64,000 nucleotides of DNA from positions 372,001-436,000 of the forward strand of contig NZ_FRDK01000001.1 of the NCBI RefSeq assembly GCF_900143245.1. Reading direction: 5' to 3'. The stretch's first letter is position 1. Every line of letters begins with the position of its first letter. A program made the translations under genes and the position numbers. Origin of the DNA: Flavobacterium fryxellicola (GTDB lineage: Bacteria > Bacteroidota > Bacteroidia > Flavobacteriales > Flavobacteriaceae). Positions 35,506 to 44,257 of the stretch are shown in pieces. The notes below the pieces were generated by a model, which made no database searches, was not told the origin of the DNA, and worked only from the letters and a program-made list of their open reading frames with translations.

Positions 35506-36945
35506 CTAAAAAAACCACGTGGCAACAAAAATTGCTGTAATCACACAAATCAAATCAACTAGAAGCATTGTTCCTAAAGCATAACGTGTATTTTTGATAT
35601 TAACGGAGCCAAAGTAAACTGCAATCACGTAAAAAGTACTTTCGGCACTACATTGAAAAATACTACTCAATCTTGCCGTTAACGAATCGGCTCCAAAGGT
35701 ATTCATCGAATCAATCAAAAACCCTCTTGATCCCGCAGAACTAAAAGGACGTAGTAATGCCACTGGCAGAGCATCAGTAATTTGCTTATTTACGCCCATT
35801 TTAGAAAAAATGAAAGCAATCCAATTGCTAATAATTTCAAATAATCCACTGTTTCTAAATAACGAAATAGCCACCAACATTCCCAAAACATAAGGAAAAA
35901 TAGTCACGCCTGTTTTTACTCCATTGTTGGCTCCTACTACAAAAGAATCAAACACCGTTGTACTAGCAGCAGTAAATTTCTTTTCGTTAAAGAATGAAAA
36001 AATCAAAGTAAAAGCAATAATTCCTATCAAAATTAAAGCCGAAAGATTAGAGGTAAAATAGTTTTTACCAATCAAATCCAAATGATTCACGTACATCAAC
36101 AATCCAATTATTCCTGCTATTAATGTAATCAGTACAAGCACCAAAGAAGCACTTTTGAAATTGATTTTTTGTTTGATACCTACAATAAGAAAAGCGGCAA
36201 TCGTACCAATAAAAGAAGTGATAATGCAAGGCAACATGACATCAGCCGGATTGCTTGCATTTGCGGCAGCGCGATACCCAATAATAGAAGTAGCAATCAA
36301 AGTAAGACCCGACGCATGCAAACACATGAACATAATTTGGGCATCACTGGCTTTGTCTTTATCCGGGTTTATCTCTTGTAAACTTTCCATGGCTTTTAGG
36401 CCAAAAGGAGTCGCAGCGGAATCCAATCCTAAGAAATTGGCAGCGAAGTTTAACGTCATATAAGAGATGGATGGGTGGTTTTTAGGAATACTCGGAAATA
36501 CTTTAACAAAAACAGGACTCAATCCTTTGGCTAACTTTCCAGAAGCTCCTGAAATGATCAAAAGTTCCATCAAACCACAGAAAAAAGCCAAATAAGCAAT
36601 AAGCGGAATGATTAAATCCAGCAACGTACTTTTACAGGTTGGCAACAAGCCATCTGATTTTTGAACACCACTGTATATTTTTACAGTTTTATTTTTATAA
36701 ACATACGTCGTGTCCGCATTTAGCGTATCGCGATTGATATTCATGGTTTGATCTGGCGCTTTTTTGATGCTGTCTTTAATAAAGGCAGGAAGCTGTTCCG
36801 CAAATTTCTCCGAAATTAAAATAGGATCATCTTTCTTTCCATTCAATACATAATCAATAGTATATGTATTAGCAGTAAACAAACTGAAAACGATAAAAAT
36901 AATTGAAGAAATAAAAATAACTAACCAAAATCTACTCAATACCAT
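35506..36945 (-). CDS. SpmA-SpmB-type fused membrane protein (nucleoside recognition / Gate domains)
   Basis: This 479-residue inner-membrane protein with roughly ten helices carries the two halves that are separate spmA and spmB genes in Bacillus: an N-half with NFAANFLGLDSAATPFGLKAMESLQ and a C-half with LLRPFSSAGSRGFLIDSMNTFG and FQCSAESTFYVIAVYFGSV. Between residues ~35-105 lies a soluble insert facing the periplasm. Spm proteins are linked to spore dehydration, but non-spore-formers have them too and their transport substrate is not settled. It is alone on its strand after the exonuclease gene. Confidence 0.85.
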   Translation of the reverse strand: MVLSRFWLVIFISSIIFIVFSLFTANTYTIDYVLNGKKDDPILISEKFAEQLPAFIKDSIKKAPDQTMNINRDTLNADTTYVYKNKTVKIYSGVQKSDGLLPTCKSTLLDLIIPLIAYLAFFCGLMELLIISGASGKLAKGLSPVFVKVFPSIPKNHPSISYMTLNFAANFLGLDSAATPFGLKAMESLQEINPDKDKASDAQIMFMCLHASGLTLIATSIIGYRAAANASNPADVMLPCIITSFIGTIAAFLIVGIKQKINFKSASLVLVLITLIAGIIGLLMYVNHLDLIGKNYFTSNLSALILIGIIAFTLIFSFFNEKKFTAASTTVFDSFVVGANNGVKTGVTIFPYVLGMLVAISLFRNSGLFEIISNWIAFIFSKMGVNKQITDALPVALLRPFSSAGSRGFLIDSMNTFGADSLTARLSSIFQCSAESTFYVIAVYFGSVNIKNTRYALGTMLLVDLICVITAIFVATWFF

Positions 36946-36977
36946 AATTTATAATTTTTGTAAATGTAATACTAATT

Positions 36978-37008
36978 ACCCTTTCAGGGTTTGAAACCCT
37001 GAAAGGGT
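36978..37008. repeat. 14-bp perfect inverted repeat between the exonuclease and SpmAB genes
   Basis: ACCCTTTCAGGGTT (36978-36991), loop TGA, AACCCTGAAAGGGT (36995-37008). Each arm is itself partly palindromic (CCCT/AGGG). No T tract follows on the minus strand. It may stop or stabilise the upstream minus-strand transcript, or be a dispersed palindrome. Confidence 0.7.
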
Positions 37009-37016
37009 TTGGTAAT

Positions 37017-37730
37017 CTAAACATGAATAATCTCTTCCTCAATCAACAAATCTTCTCTGCGCAGCCGAAGAAAAATTTGTGCCACAGCAATAGTGTCTTT
37101 CTCACAATAGGTTACAATTCGATCCATATCTTTATCTACATAAAAAACATGACCTACTTGACTGCCGTCGATATCGCCTTTTGGAGAAGGAATTCCAAGC
37201 ACTTTACACATCAATTTTAAGGAAGTATAATGTTTATAATCACCAAATTTCCACAACTCTAAAGTGTCGAGATGGGGAATTTCCCATGGTTTTTTTCCAA
37301 ATAAATTCAGCTTGTTGGGAATCGCAATTTGGTTGATAATCATCCGTCTGGCGAGGAAAGGAATGTCAAATTCCTTGGCATTGTGACCACACAAGACATG
37401 TTGTGGCTGGTTGAAATGATTATTTAGAAGATTATTAAAGTCAAGCAGCAATTTCTTTTCTTCTCCAAAAAAAGAGGTCACTCGAAAATTTCGTATATCG
37501 CCTTTGATGGTAAAATAACCCACAGAAATACAAATAATTTTTCCAAATTCGGCCCAAATCCCAGCGCGATCATAAAAATCTTCGGGCGTATATTCGTCCT
37601 TGCGTTGGTATTGGGTTTTGTGTTCCCAAAGCGCTTTCATTTCTGCGTCTAATCCATCAAAATCCTCCGATTCCGGAACGGTTTCTATATCTAAGAAAAG
37701 AATGTTATTGAGGTTTATTTTTTCGATCAT
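37017..37730 (-). CDS. 3'-5' exonuclease, DnaQ/PolB-exonuclease-like
   Basis: With the start at ATG 37728-37730 (MIEKINLNNILFLDIETVPE) this is 237 residues; an upstream in-frame ATG would add 12 Cys-rich residues and is less likely. ExoI motif DIET (~13-16), ExoII HNAKEFDIPFL (~122) and ExoIII YCEKDTIA (~213) supply the four acidic metal ligands. This matches the family of predicted exonucleases related to the proofreading domain of PolB. Cytosolic; role in repair or RNA turnover is not known. Confidence 0.88.
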   Translation of the reverse strand: MIEKINLNNILFLDIETVPESEDFDGLDAEMKALWEHKTQYQRKDEYTPEDFYDRAGIWAEFGKIICISVGYFTIKGDIRNFRVTSFFGEEKKLLLDFNNLLNNHFNQPQHVLCGHNAKEFDIPFLARRMIINQIAIPNKLNLFGKKPWEIPHLDTLELWKFGDYKHYTSLKLMCKVLGIPSPKGDIDGSQVGHVFYVDKDMDRIVTYCEKDTIAVAQIFLRLRREDLLIEEEIIHV

Positions 37731-37824
37731 CCTTTTTTTTTGACCACAAATTACACAAATTTTCACAAATTAAAATAGCTTAAACTCTATTTAGTGCAAA
37801 TTCGTTCAATTCGTATTTATTTTA

Positions 37825-38334
37825 TTAAAACAAACTTTGTTGAGTAACTGGATTTTCATGTTCTAATAACCATTTCTTGCGCCATATACCGCCAGCGTAG
37901 CCAGTAAGCGAACCATCTGATCCAATGACGCGATGGCAGGGGACAACAATCCACAACGGGTTTTTACCGTTGGCGGAAGCCACAGCCCGTATGGCTTTGA
38001 CATCTCCTAAACCTTTGGATTGCTCCAGATAGGTTTTTGTTTTTCCAAACGGAATGTTTACTAATGCCTTCCAAACTTTTTGTTGGAATTCAGTTCCTTT
38101 GGGATTGCGTTTAAAAGTGAAATTGGTTCTTTTAGAATCGAAATATTCTTGGAGTTGCTGCACTGCAATTTGTAAAAAAAGAGGGATTTCAGTTGAAACA
38201 ATTCCTTCATCTGAAACTGAAATTATGGATACTCCATTTTCATCGCCAGTAATTGCGGCTATTCCTAAAGGTGTTTTGATGTACGCTGTTTCTAATTGCT
38301 CAACATAAAAAAAATAATTTGATTGTTTTATCAA
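37825..38334 (-). CDS. ogt: Methylated-DNA-protein-cysteine methyltransferase
   Basis: The 169-residue Ogt-type protein removes the alkyl group from O6-methylguanine by transfer to its own Cys133 in the PCHRVIG motif. The helix-turn-helix region (FQQKVWKALVNIPFGKTKTY) and the C-terminal GYAGGIWRKKWLLEHE are typical. No Ada regulatory domain is fused. Monocistronic on the minus strand, before an AT-rich spacer. Confidence 0.95.
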   Translation of the reverse strand: MIKQSNYFFYVEQLETAYIKTPLGIAAITGDENGVSIISVSDEGIVSTEIPLFLQIAVQQLQEYFDSKRTNFTFKRNPKGTEFQQKVWKALVNIPFGKTKTYLEQSKGLGDVKAIRAVASANGKNPLWIVVPCHRVIGSDGSLTGYAGGIWRKKWLLEHENPVTQQSLF

Positions 38335-38378
38335 GATGGAAGTACCTTGATATTGTAAAAGGCAAGTCGCCCTCTAGC

Positions 38379-38410
38379 AAAAAAAAAACCATTCCCAATT
38401 AGGAATGGTT
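38379..38410 (-). terminator. Terminator of the heme/cytochrome minus-strand unit
   Basis: AACCATTCC (38387-38395) pairs with GGAATGGTT (38402-38410); a run of A at 38379-38388 gives the U tract for minus-strand transcripts arriving from the cytochrome gene. Confidence 0.8.
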
Positions 38411-38419
38411 CTTGTATTT

Positions 38420-38497
38420 TAGCCCCGATAAAAGCGGCATCCTTCTATTTCCGACACAGCGGACATAAAGAATAGAGCGGTTAGCGGGAGATAACTC
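38420..38497. repeat. ~80-bp palindromic intergenic repeat, copy C
   Basis: 78 bp, TAGCCCCGATAAAAGCGGCATCC... to ...AGCGGGAGATAACTC. It is the same length and orientation as copy B, sharing TAGCCC-GAT-AAGCGGCATCCT and AGCGG/AGCGAAA blocks. Located between the terminator and the cytochrome gene end. Confidence 0.7.
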
Positions 38498-38512
38498 GTA
38501 ATAAAACTACGC

Positions 38513-38899
38513 TTATTTCAAACTTGAATATACATAAGCTTCTAAAGCTTGCAACTCTTGATCCGACATTGCTTTTGTAACGACGAAGTTTGTTTTCATA
38601 ACTTCGTACTGACTTGGATCAACAATCGGCTCGCCTTCGCCTTTTAAAAACGCAACCATATTTGCATTTTTGTCTTTGTAAATCGTGGCGATATTCTGCA
38701 AGCTCGGTCCTATCACTTTCTCAGCCATTTGATGGCAGGCTACGCAATTTCCTTTCCCATTAAAAATTTCTTCTCCTAATTGGACTGGAGTTTGAACTAT
38801 TTCTTCAGCTGTGGTTGGGTACAAGGGTTCTTCTTTGACTTCTTCTTTTTTACAAGAAGCGAATGCTAAAAACGCAAATAAAAACAAAGTCTTTTTCAT
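38513..38899 (-). CDS. Cytochrome c lipoprotein
   Basis: The 128-residue protein from ATG 38897-38899 has a lipobox FASC (Cys ~16 of MKKTLFLFAFLAFASC) and one heme c site CVACH (~residue 55), with a likely axial Met in VMKTNF. The tail KAMSDQELQALEAYVYSSLK is a normal cytochrome c C-terminal helix. It would be a membrane-tethered periplasmic electron carrier. It is the last gene of the hemF-hemB-dinB run, 40 nt from dinB. The longer frame from 38953 is not used because it would hide the signal peptide. Confidence 0.9.
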   Translation of the reverse strand: MKKTLFLFAFLAFASCKKEEVKEEPLYPTTAEEIVQTPVQLGEEIFNGKGNCVACHQMAEKVIGPSLQNIATIYKDKNANMVAFLKGEGEPIVDPSQYEVMKTNFVVTKAMSDQELQALEAYVYSSLK

Positions 38900-38939
38900 G
38901 ATATTTTCTATTGATATTATGCTGTAAGTTACAAAATAA

Positions 38940-39449
38940 TTACCAACCCACATACTTTGGCGGTTGAATTTGATTCAGATTCAAATAAATTAAAATTTGC
39001 GCACGATGATGGGTAACATGATCTTGCATGAGATTGAGTATTTGCAATTTTGACTTTGGACCAGCAAAAAAGTCTACTTTTTGAGAAAGCTCAGCCTCCT
39101 TTATGTTTTGGATCCGAGCTTTTGCAGCATCAAATGAAGCTATGATATTTAAGATTATTTGCGCTTTTGAAAGCCCTTTAACCACCTCTTTCTTATCGTA
39201 TTTTATTTCAGAAAAATGCGTTATACTTAACCAATTCACATTGTCTTGAATATGAAACAATTGCTCTCTAAACGACATTTCACGTGCTGTGGGCTTGTAA
39301 TCGTATTTATCTTCAGGCATGGCTTGAGCTACCGCTACAAGATAATCCTTGGAATTATCCCATTTTTCTACAAAAGTGGAAACTACCTCAACTTGAGCAA
39401 AAATGAAGTTTGATACCAATAAAATCAATAATAATATCGGCTTTTTCAT
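38940..39449 (-). CDS. Exported DinB-family protein
   Basis: The 169-residue protein has a signal peptide (LLLILLVSNFIFAQ) ahead of a DinB/YfiT four-helix bundle. Metal-binding His are likely HIQDN (~residue 67) and DHVTHHRAQ (~148). Most DinB proteins are cytosolic thiol-dependent enzymes, so the export signal puts this one in the periplasm; substrate unknown. It sits 2 nt after hemB and before a cytochrome c, as part of the same transcription unit. Confidence 0.85.
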   Translation of the reverse strand: MKKPILLLILLVSNFIFAQVEVVSTFVEKWDNSKDYLVAVAQAMPEDKYDYKPTAREMSFREQLFHIQDNVNWLSITHFSEIKYDKKEVVKGLSKAQIILNIIASFDAAKARIQNIKEAELSQKVDFFAGPKSKLQILNLMQDHVTHHRAQILIYLNLNQIQPPKYVGW

Positions 39450-39451
39450 GT

Positions 39452-40444
39452 TTATTTATTTAATAGTACTGCGGCTTCCTTGGCAAAATAAGTCGAAATT
39501 AAACTTGCTCCCGCGCGTTTGATACACATTAATTGTTCCATCATAATCCTATCGTGATCTAGCCAACCTCTTTCAGCAGCGGCTTTGATCATCGCATATT
39601 CGCCTGAAACATGAAACACCGTTACGGGAACATTTACCGCATTTTTGACTTCGCGAACAATGTCTAAATAGGCAATTCCGGGTTTCACCATAACCATATC
39701 AGCGCCTTCTTCAACGTCCCACAAAGCTTCTTTGATGGCTTCGATGCGGTTGGCATAATCCATTTGGTAGGTTTTTTTGTCTTTGGGAATAGCTGCAGAA
39801 TCCACTGGCGCGCTGTCTAAAGCGTCTCGAAAAGGTCCGTAAAACGCCGAAGCATATTTGGCAGAATAGCTCATGATGCCTACGTTATGGAAACCGGCAG
39901 CGTCTAGACCTTCACGCAAACGCAATACGCGTCCGTCCATCATATCACTTGGCGCGACAAAATCGGCACCAGCCTGGGCATGAGAAACTGCCATCTTAAC
40001 TAAAGCTTCGTTGGTGGAATCATTCTCTACATCTCCGTGCGTTATAATGCCGTCATGACCGTAAATCGAATACGGATCTAAAGCCACATCTGGCATTACA
40101 ATCATTCCCGGACAAGCCGCTTTGATGGCACGGATTGCATTTTGCATCAGTCCGTCTATATTCCAAGCTTCTTTTCCTGTGTTGTCTTTTAGGTTTTCAC
40201 TGACTTTTACATATATATTCACCGCACGAATTCCTAAAGCATAAATTTCTTGTACTTCCTTCAAAGTTAAATCAATCGAACGACGAAAAATTCCCGGCAT
40301 GGAAGATATCTCTACCTGAACATTTTCGCCTTCAGCAATGAACATTGGAAACATAAAATCACTTGGACTTAATGTGGTTTCGCGAACTAAAGAACGAATG
40401 GATTCATTAACGCGTAATCTTCTACCTCTTTGTAATGGGAACAT
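39452..40444 (-). CDS. hemB: Porphobilinogen synthase (delta-aminolevulinate dehydratase)
   Basis: The 330-residue enzyme condenses two 5-aminolevulinates into porphobilinogen. It contains the Schiff-base Lys residues in YSAKYASAFYGPFRDA (~195) and VMVKPGIAYLDIV (~250), and VNIYVKVS / ALDPYSIYGHDG around the metal site. The latter lacks the Cys triad of zinc-type enzymes (ALDPYSIYGHDG instead), so a Mg-type enzyme is likely. It is 93 nt downstream of hemF and 2 nt ahead of dinB. Confidence 0.96.
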   Translation of the reverse strand: MFPLQRGRRLRVNESIRSLVRETTLSPSDFMFPMFIAEGENVQVEISSMPGIFRRSIDLTLKEVQEIYALGIRAVNIYVKVSENLKDNTGKEAWNIDGLMQNAIRAIKAACPGMIVMPDVALDPYSIYGHDGIITHGDVENDSTNEALVKMAVSHAQAGADFVAPSDMMDGRVLRLREGLDAAGFHNVGIMSYSAKYASAFYGPFRDALDSAPVDSAAIPKDKKTYQMDYANRIEAIKEALWDVEEGADMVMVKPGIAYLDIVREVKNAVNVPVTVFHVSGEYAMIKAAAERGWLDHDRIMMEQLMCIKRAGASLISTYFAKEAAVLLNK

Positions 40445-40537
40445 ATAAATTTTTGATTTTAGATTAAAGATTGCTGCGTTTTGATTTTAAAACAAGTTGC
40501 TGATTCCAAAAAATCTGAAATCAAAAATCGTTAATCA

Positions 40538-41446
40538 TCAATCTGCAATCCATTCAATCGGATTTTCTAATACGTTTACTAATTTTTCTTCTTTACTTCC
40601 CGCTTCTGCATGATGGTCGTAAACCCATTGCACATGTGGCGGTAAACTCATCAAAATACTTTCAATTCTGCCATTGGTTTTTAAACCAAACAACGTGCCT
40701 TTATCATGAACCAAATTAAACTCAACATACCGACCTCGACGAATTTCTTGCCATGTTTTTTGCTCTGGTGTATAGGACAATTCCTTTCTTCTTGATGCAA
40801 TTGGAACATAGGCTTCTAGGAAACTATTTCCCACTTCGCTAACAAAGTTAAACCAATTTTCCATAGACATATTCTCAGTCGCTTTGCAATAATCAAAGAA
40901 TAATCCTCCAATTCCACGTGCTTCATGACGGTGTGCATTCCAGAAATAAGCGTCACATTGTTTTTTATATTTAGGATAAAACTCGGGATTGTGTTTATCA
41001 CAAGCGGTTTTACAAGTCTGATGAAAGTGTTTTGCATCTTCTTCAAACAAATAATAAGGCGTTAAATCTTGACCTCCGCCAAACCATTGCTGGATCACAT
41101 TCCCATTAGCATCGTACATTTCAAAATAGCGCCAATTGGCATGAACGGTTGGTACCATTGGATTTTTTGGATGTAAAACCAAACTCAATCCACAAGCATA
41201 AAAATCAGCTTCGCCTACATTGAACATTTTCTGCATGGCTTCCGGCAATTTACCGTGCACTGCTGAAATATTTACTCCGCCTTTTTCAAAAACTTTGCCG
41301 TTCTCAATAACGCGGGTCCTTCCGCCGCCGCCTTCTGGACGATCCCAAAGATCTTCACGGAATTTGGCTTGACCATCGACTGCTTCAAGCCCTGCGACGA
41401 TTTGGTCTTGTAGGTTTTGTATGTAGGTATAAAATTGTTCTTTCAT
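40538..41446 (-). CDS. hemF: Coproporphyrinogen III oxidase, oxygen-dependent
   Basis: The 302-residue enzyme uses O2 to convert coproporphyrinogen III to protoporphyrinogen IX in the cytosol. Signature segments are EGGGGRTRVIENGKVFEKGG, VHANWRYFE, WFGGGQDLTPYY and HRHEARGIGGLFFDY, all intact. Start overlaps the stop of the acetyltransferase gene by 4 nt (ATGA). The O2-dependent type fits an aerobic life; no hemN is in the window. Confidence 0.97.
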   Translation of the reverse strand: MKEQFYTYIQNLQDQIVAGLEAVDGQAKFREDLWDRPEGGGGRTRVIENGKVFEKGGVNISAVHGKLPEAMQKMFNVGEADFYACGLSLVLHPKNPMVPTVHANWRYFEMYDANGNVIQQWFGGGQDLTPYYLFEEDAKHFHQTCKTACDKHNPEFYPKYKKQCDAYFWNAHRHEARGIGGLFFDYCKATENMSMENWFNFVSEVGNSFLEAYVPIASRRKELSYTPEQKTWQEIRRGRYVEFNLVHDKGTLFGLKTNGRIESILMSLPPHVQWVYDHHAEAGSKEEKLVNVLENPIEWIAD

Positions 41447-41973
41447 CTTGTTAATTCATAAAGTTCCATATCTATTGGTGCTTCATTCGTTGGCGTAAAT
41501 TCGTTTAGCAAGGTTTTTTCCCAAATAAAACCATTATTTATAGCAACTTTTACACTTCCTAAATTAGTTATATGAGCAATGATTTGAAGTGTTTTTAACC
41601 CTAATTCACTAAGAGCAAATTTAGTTATTTCTTTTACTGCAAATGATGTTAATCCATTTCCTTCCTGTTCTAAACCAATAAAATAGGCAAGTTCACCTTG
41701 ATTATTAACCCAATCAATTTTTTTAATAATGATTAATCCTGCAATTTGAGTTGTCATTTTATTTCTAATTGCAAAAGTGTAACTGGTTTTTTCTTCAATC
41801 TCTTTATTCTTTGTGGCAATATATGCTATAGTTTTTTCTAGTTTTGCATTATTTACTAATGTAACTGGAAAGTAATACTTTAAGCGTTCTGTATTGTCAA
41901 CCATAAATTGATACAATTGATTGGCATCGGTTGAGTTCAATTTATCAATAATGAAATTCTCTGCTATGATCAT
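41443..41973 (-). CDS. GNAT family N-acetyltransferase (RimJ/RimL-like)
   Basis: The 176-residue protein has the GNAT pattern: an N-terminal strand/helix, AGLIIIKKIDW, ELAYFIGLEQEGNGLTSFAVKEITKFAL (acetyl-CoA loop region, though the usual Q/RxxGxG is degenerate) and IIAHITNLGSVKVAINNGF. It would acetylate an amine, perhaps a protein N-terminus. It overlaps hemF by 4 nt, but a functional connection to heme synthesis is not evident. Confidence 0.85.
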   Translation of the reverse strand: MIIAENFIIDKLNSTDANQLYQFMVDNTERLKYYFPVTLVNNAKLEKTIAYIATKNKEIEEKTSYTFAIRNKMTTQIAGLIIIKKIDWVNNQGELAYFIGLEQEGNGLTSFAVKEITKFALSELGLKTLQIIAHITNLGSVKVAINNGFIWEKTLLNEFTPTNEAPIDMELYELTR

Positions 41974-41991
41974 ATAATATCTGCATTCCAG

Positions 41992-42012
41992 TCCTTCTCG
42001 ACAAGAGAAGGA
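41992..42012. repeat. Short hairpin TCCTTCTC / GAGAAGGA
   Basis: Perfect 8-bp arms (41992-41999 and 42005-42012) with loop GACAA, followed by a T-rich stretch on the plus strand. No plus-strand gene ends here, so terminator function is doubtful. Confidence 0.5.
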
Positions 42013-42088
42013 TAAAGGATTTTTTTTAAATATTGGCTTTTGCCAAAGTTATTTCATTGTTAATCATAGAGCATCTAAGCTCATGTAC

Positions 42089-42493
42089 TTATTCTTTAAA
42101 TCTCCAATACTTAACCTCACTTTCTTCAGAAGTCATTACAAGGGTGTCTACTAAAAAAGATACTTTACCTTCATAAACATAATCGGGATAAGTAATTGTA
42201 ATTTTATTTCCGTCTAAAAAATATTTATAATTTGCAAAATCTTAAATATAATAAAAAGTTTCTCCATCTATTTGAAAATCAGCATTTATAAAACCTTCAC
42301 TTGTCCAAATTCCAAATAGTTTTTTAGCCAATTGATCCGATTTCTTATCTAAAACTTGTTTTTTTTCTAATTTTTTTTCTGTTTTGTTAATATCAGGTAT
42401 ATTCCGATTTTAAAAACTACTCTCATTTCGTATACAACTCAATAAAATTATATTAACTACTAGTAATAAAAAACTTTTTCCCAGAAAATTCAT
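42089..42493 (-). pseudogene. Lipoprotein gene with two in-frame TAA stops
   Basis: Reading the minus strand from ATG 42491-42493 gives a lipoprotein signal (NFLGKSFLLLVVNIILLSC) followed by IRNESSF and TAA. The same frame then runs NRNIPDINKTEKKLEK...LAKKLFGIWTSEGF up to a second TAA after ETFYYI, and on to a natural TAA at 42089-42091 (DFANYKYFLDGNKITITYP, ending YWRFKE). No frameshift is needed, only two nonsense changes in 135 codons. FGIWTSEG with alternating strands is reminiscent of lipocalin-like lipoproteins. It sits within the heme cluster between hemE and the GNAT gene and explains most of that 552-nt gap. Confidence 0.75.
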
Positions 42494-42525
42494 AGATTAT
42501 CGAAATAATATTGACCACACCTCTT

Positions 42526-43551
42526 TTACAGACCATACTCCTTCACAGCATCAATAAACGCTTTCGCATGATCCACAGGAATATTGGGTAAAATACCGTG
42601 ACCTAAGTTTACGATGTATTTGTCTTTCCCAAATTCATCAATCATTTCGTGTACCATTTTCTTGATCACCGGAATAGGAGATAACAATCTTGATGGATCA
42701 AAGTTACCTTGTAAAGTGATGTTTCCACCAGACAAATATCGTGCGTTTCTTGGAGAACAGGTCCAATCTACTCCAAGTGCCGATGCTCTACTTTTACCCA
42801 TTTCGCCTAAAGCAAACCAGCATCCTTTTCCGAAAACAATTACTGGCGCATCATCAGCTAAAGCTTCGATGATCTGGTTGATGTATTTCCAAGAGAATTC
42901 CTGATAATCAACTGGAGATAACATTCCGCCCCATGAATCAAAAATTTGAACGGCATTTACTCCCGCTTTTACTTTTTCTTTTAGGTATGCAATAGTAGTA
43001 TCGGTGATTTTTTGTAATAAAACATGTGCTGCTTCTGGATGTTGAAAACAAAATCCTTTGGCCATATCAAAACTTTTAGAACCTTTTCCCTCTACCGCGT
43101 AACACATAATGGTCCATGGTGAACCTGCGAAACCAATTAATGGCACGGCATCATTCAACATTTCTTTAGTCAATTTAATAGCCTCAAAAACATATCCTAA
43201 CGTTTCATGTACATCTGGAACGATTACTTTTTCTACATCTTGAATCGTGCGAATAGGATTGGGTAAATACGGACCAAAATTAGGTTTCATCTCAACCTCA
43301 ATTCCCATCGCTTGTGGTATTACAAGAATATCGGAGAATAATATGGCAGCATCGGGAGCGATTCTACGAATAGGTTGCACGGTGATTTCGGCAGCTAATT
43401 CCGGTGTTTGACATCGCGTAAAAAAATCATATTTATCGCGTAATGCGATGAATTCAGGTAAATATCTTCCTGCTTGACGCATCATCCAAACTGGTGGACG
43501 TTGTACGGTTTCTCCTTTTAATGCTCTTAAAAATAAATCGTTCTTGATCAT
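42526..43551 (-). CDS. hemE: Uroporphyrinogen decarboxylase
   Basis: Starting at ATG 43549-43551 ([14 protein letters not shown]) the protein has 341 residues. It removes four carboxyls from uroporphyrinogen III to give coproporphyrinogen III. Key motifs are [16 protein letters not shown] (~20), [28 protein letters not shown] and the C-terminal [15 protein letters not shown]. An upstream in-frame ATG (43602) would extend into hemD and is unlikely. Downstream of hemD by 22 nt in the leftward hemA-C-D-E run. Confidence 0.96.
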   Translation of the reverse strand: MIKNDLFLRALKGETVQRPPVWMMRQAGRYLPEFIALRDKYDFFTRCQTPELAAEITVQPIRRIAPDAAILFSDILVIPQAMGIEVEMKPNFGPYLPNPIRTIQDVEKVIVPDVHETLGYVFEAIKLTKEMLNDAVPLIGFAGSPWTIMCYAVEGKGSKSFDMAKGFCFQHPEAAHVLLQKITDTTIAYLKEKVKAGVNAVQIFDSWGGMLSPVDYQEFSWKYINQIIEALADDAPVIVFGKGCWFALGEMGKSRASALGVDWTCSPRNARYLSGGNITLQGNFDPSRLLSPIPVIKKMVHEMIDEFGKDKYIVNLGHGILPNIPVDHAKAFIDAVKEYGL

Positions 43552-43573
43552 GTATTTAATTTTTTGCAGATTG

Positions 43574-44257
43574 CTAAATGCCCTCCGTTTTATAATATTC
43601 AATAACTTCCTCGATCACCTCTTCAATGGTTGGTGTTTCGGCAATTACAATGTTTTTAACTTTATTTAACTCTAATGTTTTGGCGGTAGTGTTACCCACG
43701 CAAAAACACACTTCCTTTTTGATTTTGTTATTGGTCAAATAACTCTCAACAGCAGAAGGACTAAAAAACAGAATTCCATCAAATTTTTCTTGATCGGATA
43801 TTTTAAAAGGCGCTAATTTAGTTTGATAGACTTCGATTTCATTAAAAGTTATCCCTTCGCTTTTTAACGCTTGTGGTAACGTTTCCTTGCGTAAATTTCC
43901 GCTCAAAAAAGTATAGCTTTCTTTGTTGTAAATTAACGTGATAATTTCTGCTAATTCTGAAGCGTAATCCATATACACATCCACTTTAAAACCGTTAAGC
44001 TCGAGCAATTCTTTAGTTTTAATGCCCACGCAAAATACAGTTTTCGTTTTAAGAGCTTCCCATCCATTTTGCTCCATTAAACTTAAAACAGCATTTTGGC
44101 TACTGAAAATCAAATTAGCATTGATCGTATTTAATTCAAAAAGATTATTTTTAATTTCGATAAAATCTTGTTCTAAAAGATCGAAATTTGCGTCAAGAAA
44201 TACTTGTCTTTGTCCATCAGACAAGGTTTTGGTTGATAAAATGCTTATTTGATCCAT
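43574..44257 (-). CDS. hemD: Uroporphyrinogen-III synthase
   Basis: The 227-residue protein is poorly conserved in sequence, as usual for HemD, but has the two-domain pattern: [16 protein letters not shown] (~48), [16 protein letters not shown] (~75), [16 protein letters not shown] (~117), [14 protein letters not shown] (~160) and [13 protein letters not shown] (~184). It closes the linear tetrapyrrole with D-ring inversion. Its ATG overlaps the hemC stop by one base, between hemC and hemE; position makes the call firm. Confidence 0.9.
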   Translation of the reverse strand: MDQISILSTKTLSDGQRQVFLDANFDLLEQDFIEIKNNLFELNTINANLIFSSQNAVLSLMEQNGWEALKTKTVFCVGIKTKELLELNGFKVDVYMDYASELAEIITLIYNKESYTFLSGNLRKETLPQALKSEGITFNEIEVYQTKLAPFKISDQEKFDGILFFSPSAVESYLTNNKIKKEVCFCVGNTTAKTLELNKVKNIVIAETPTIEEVIEEVIEYYKTEGI

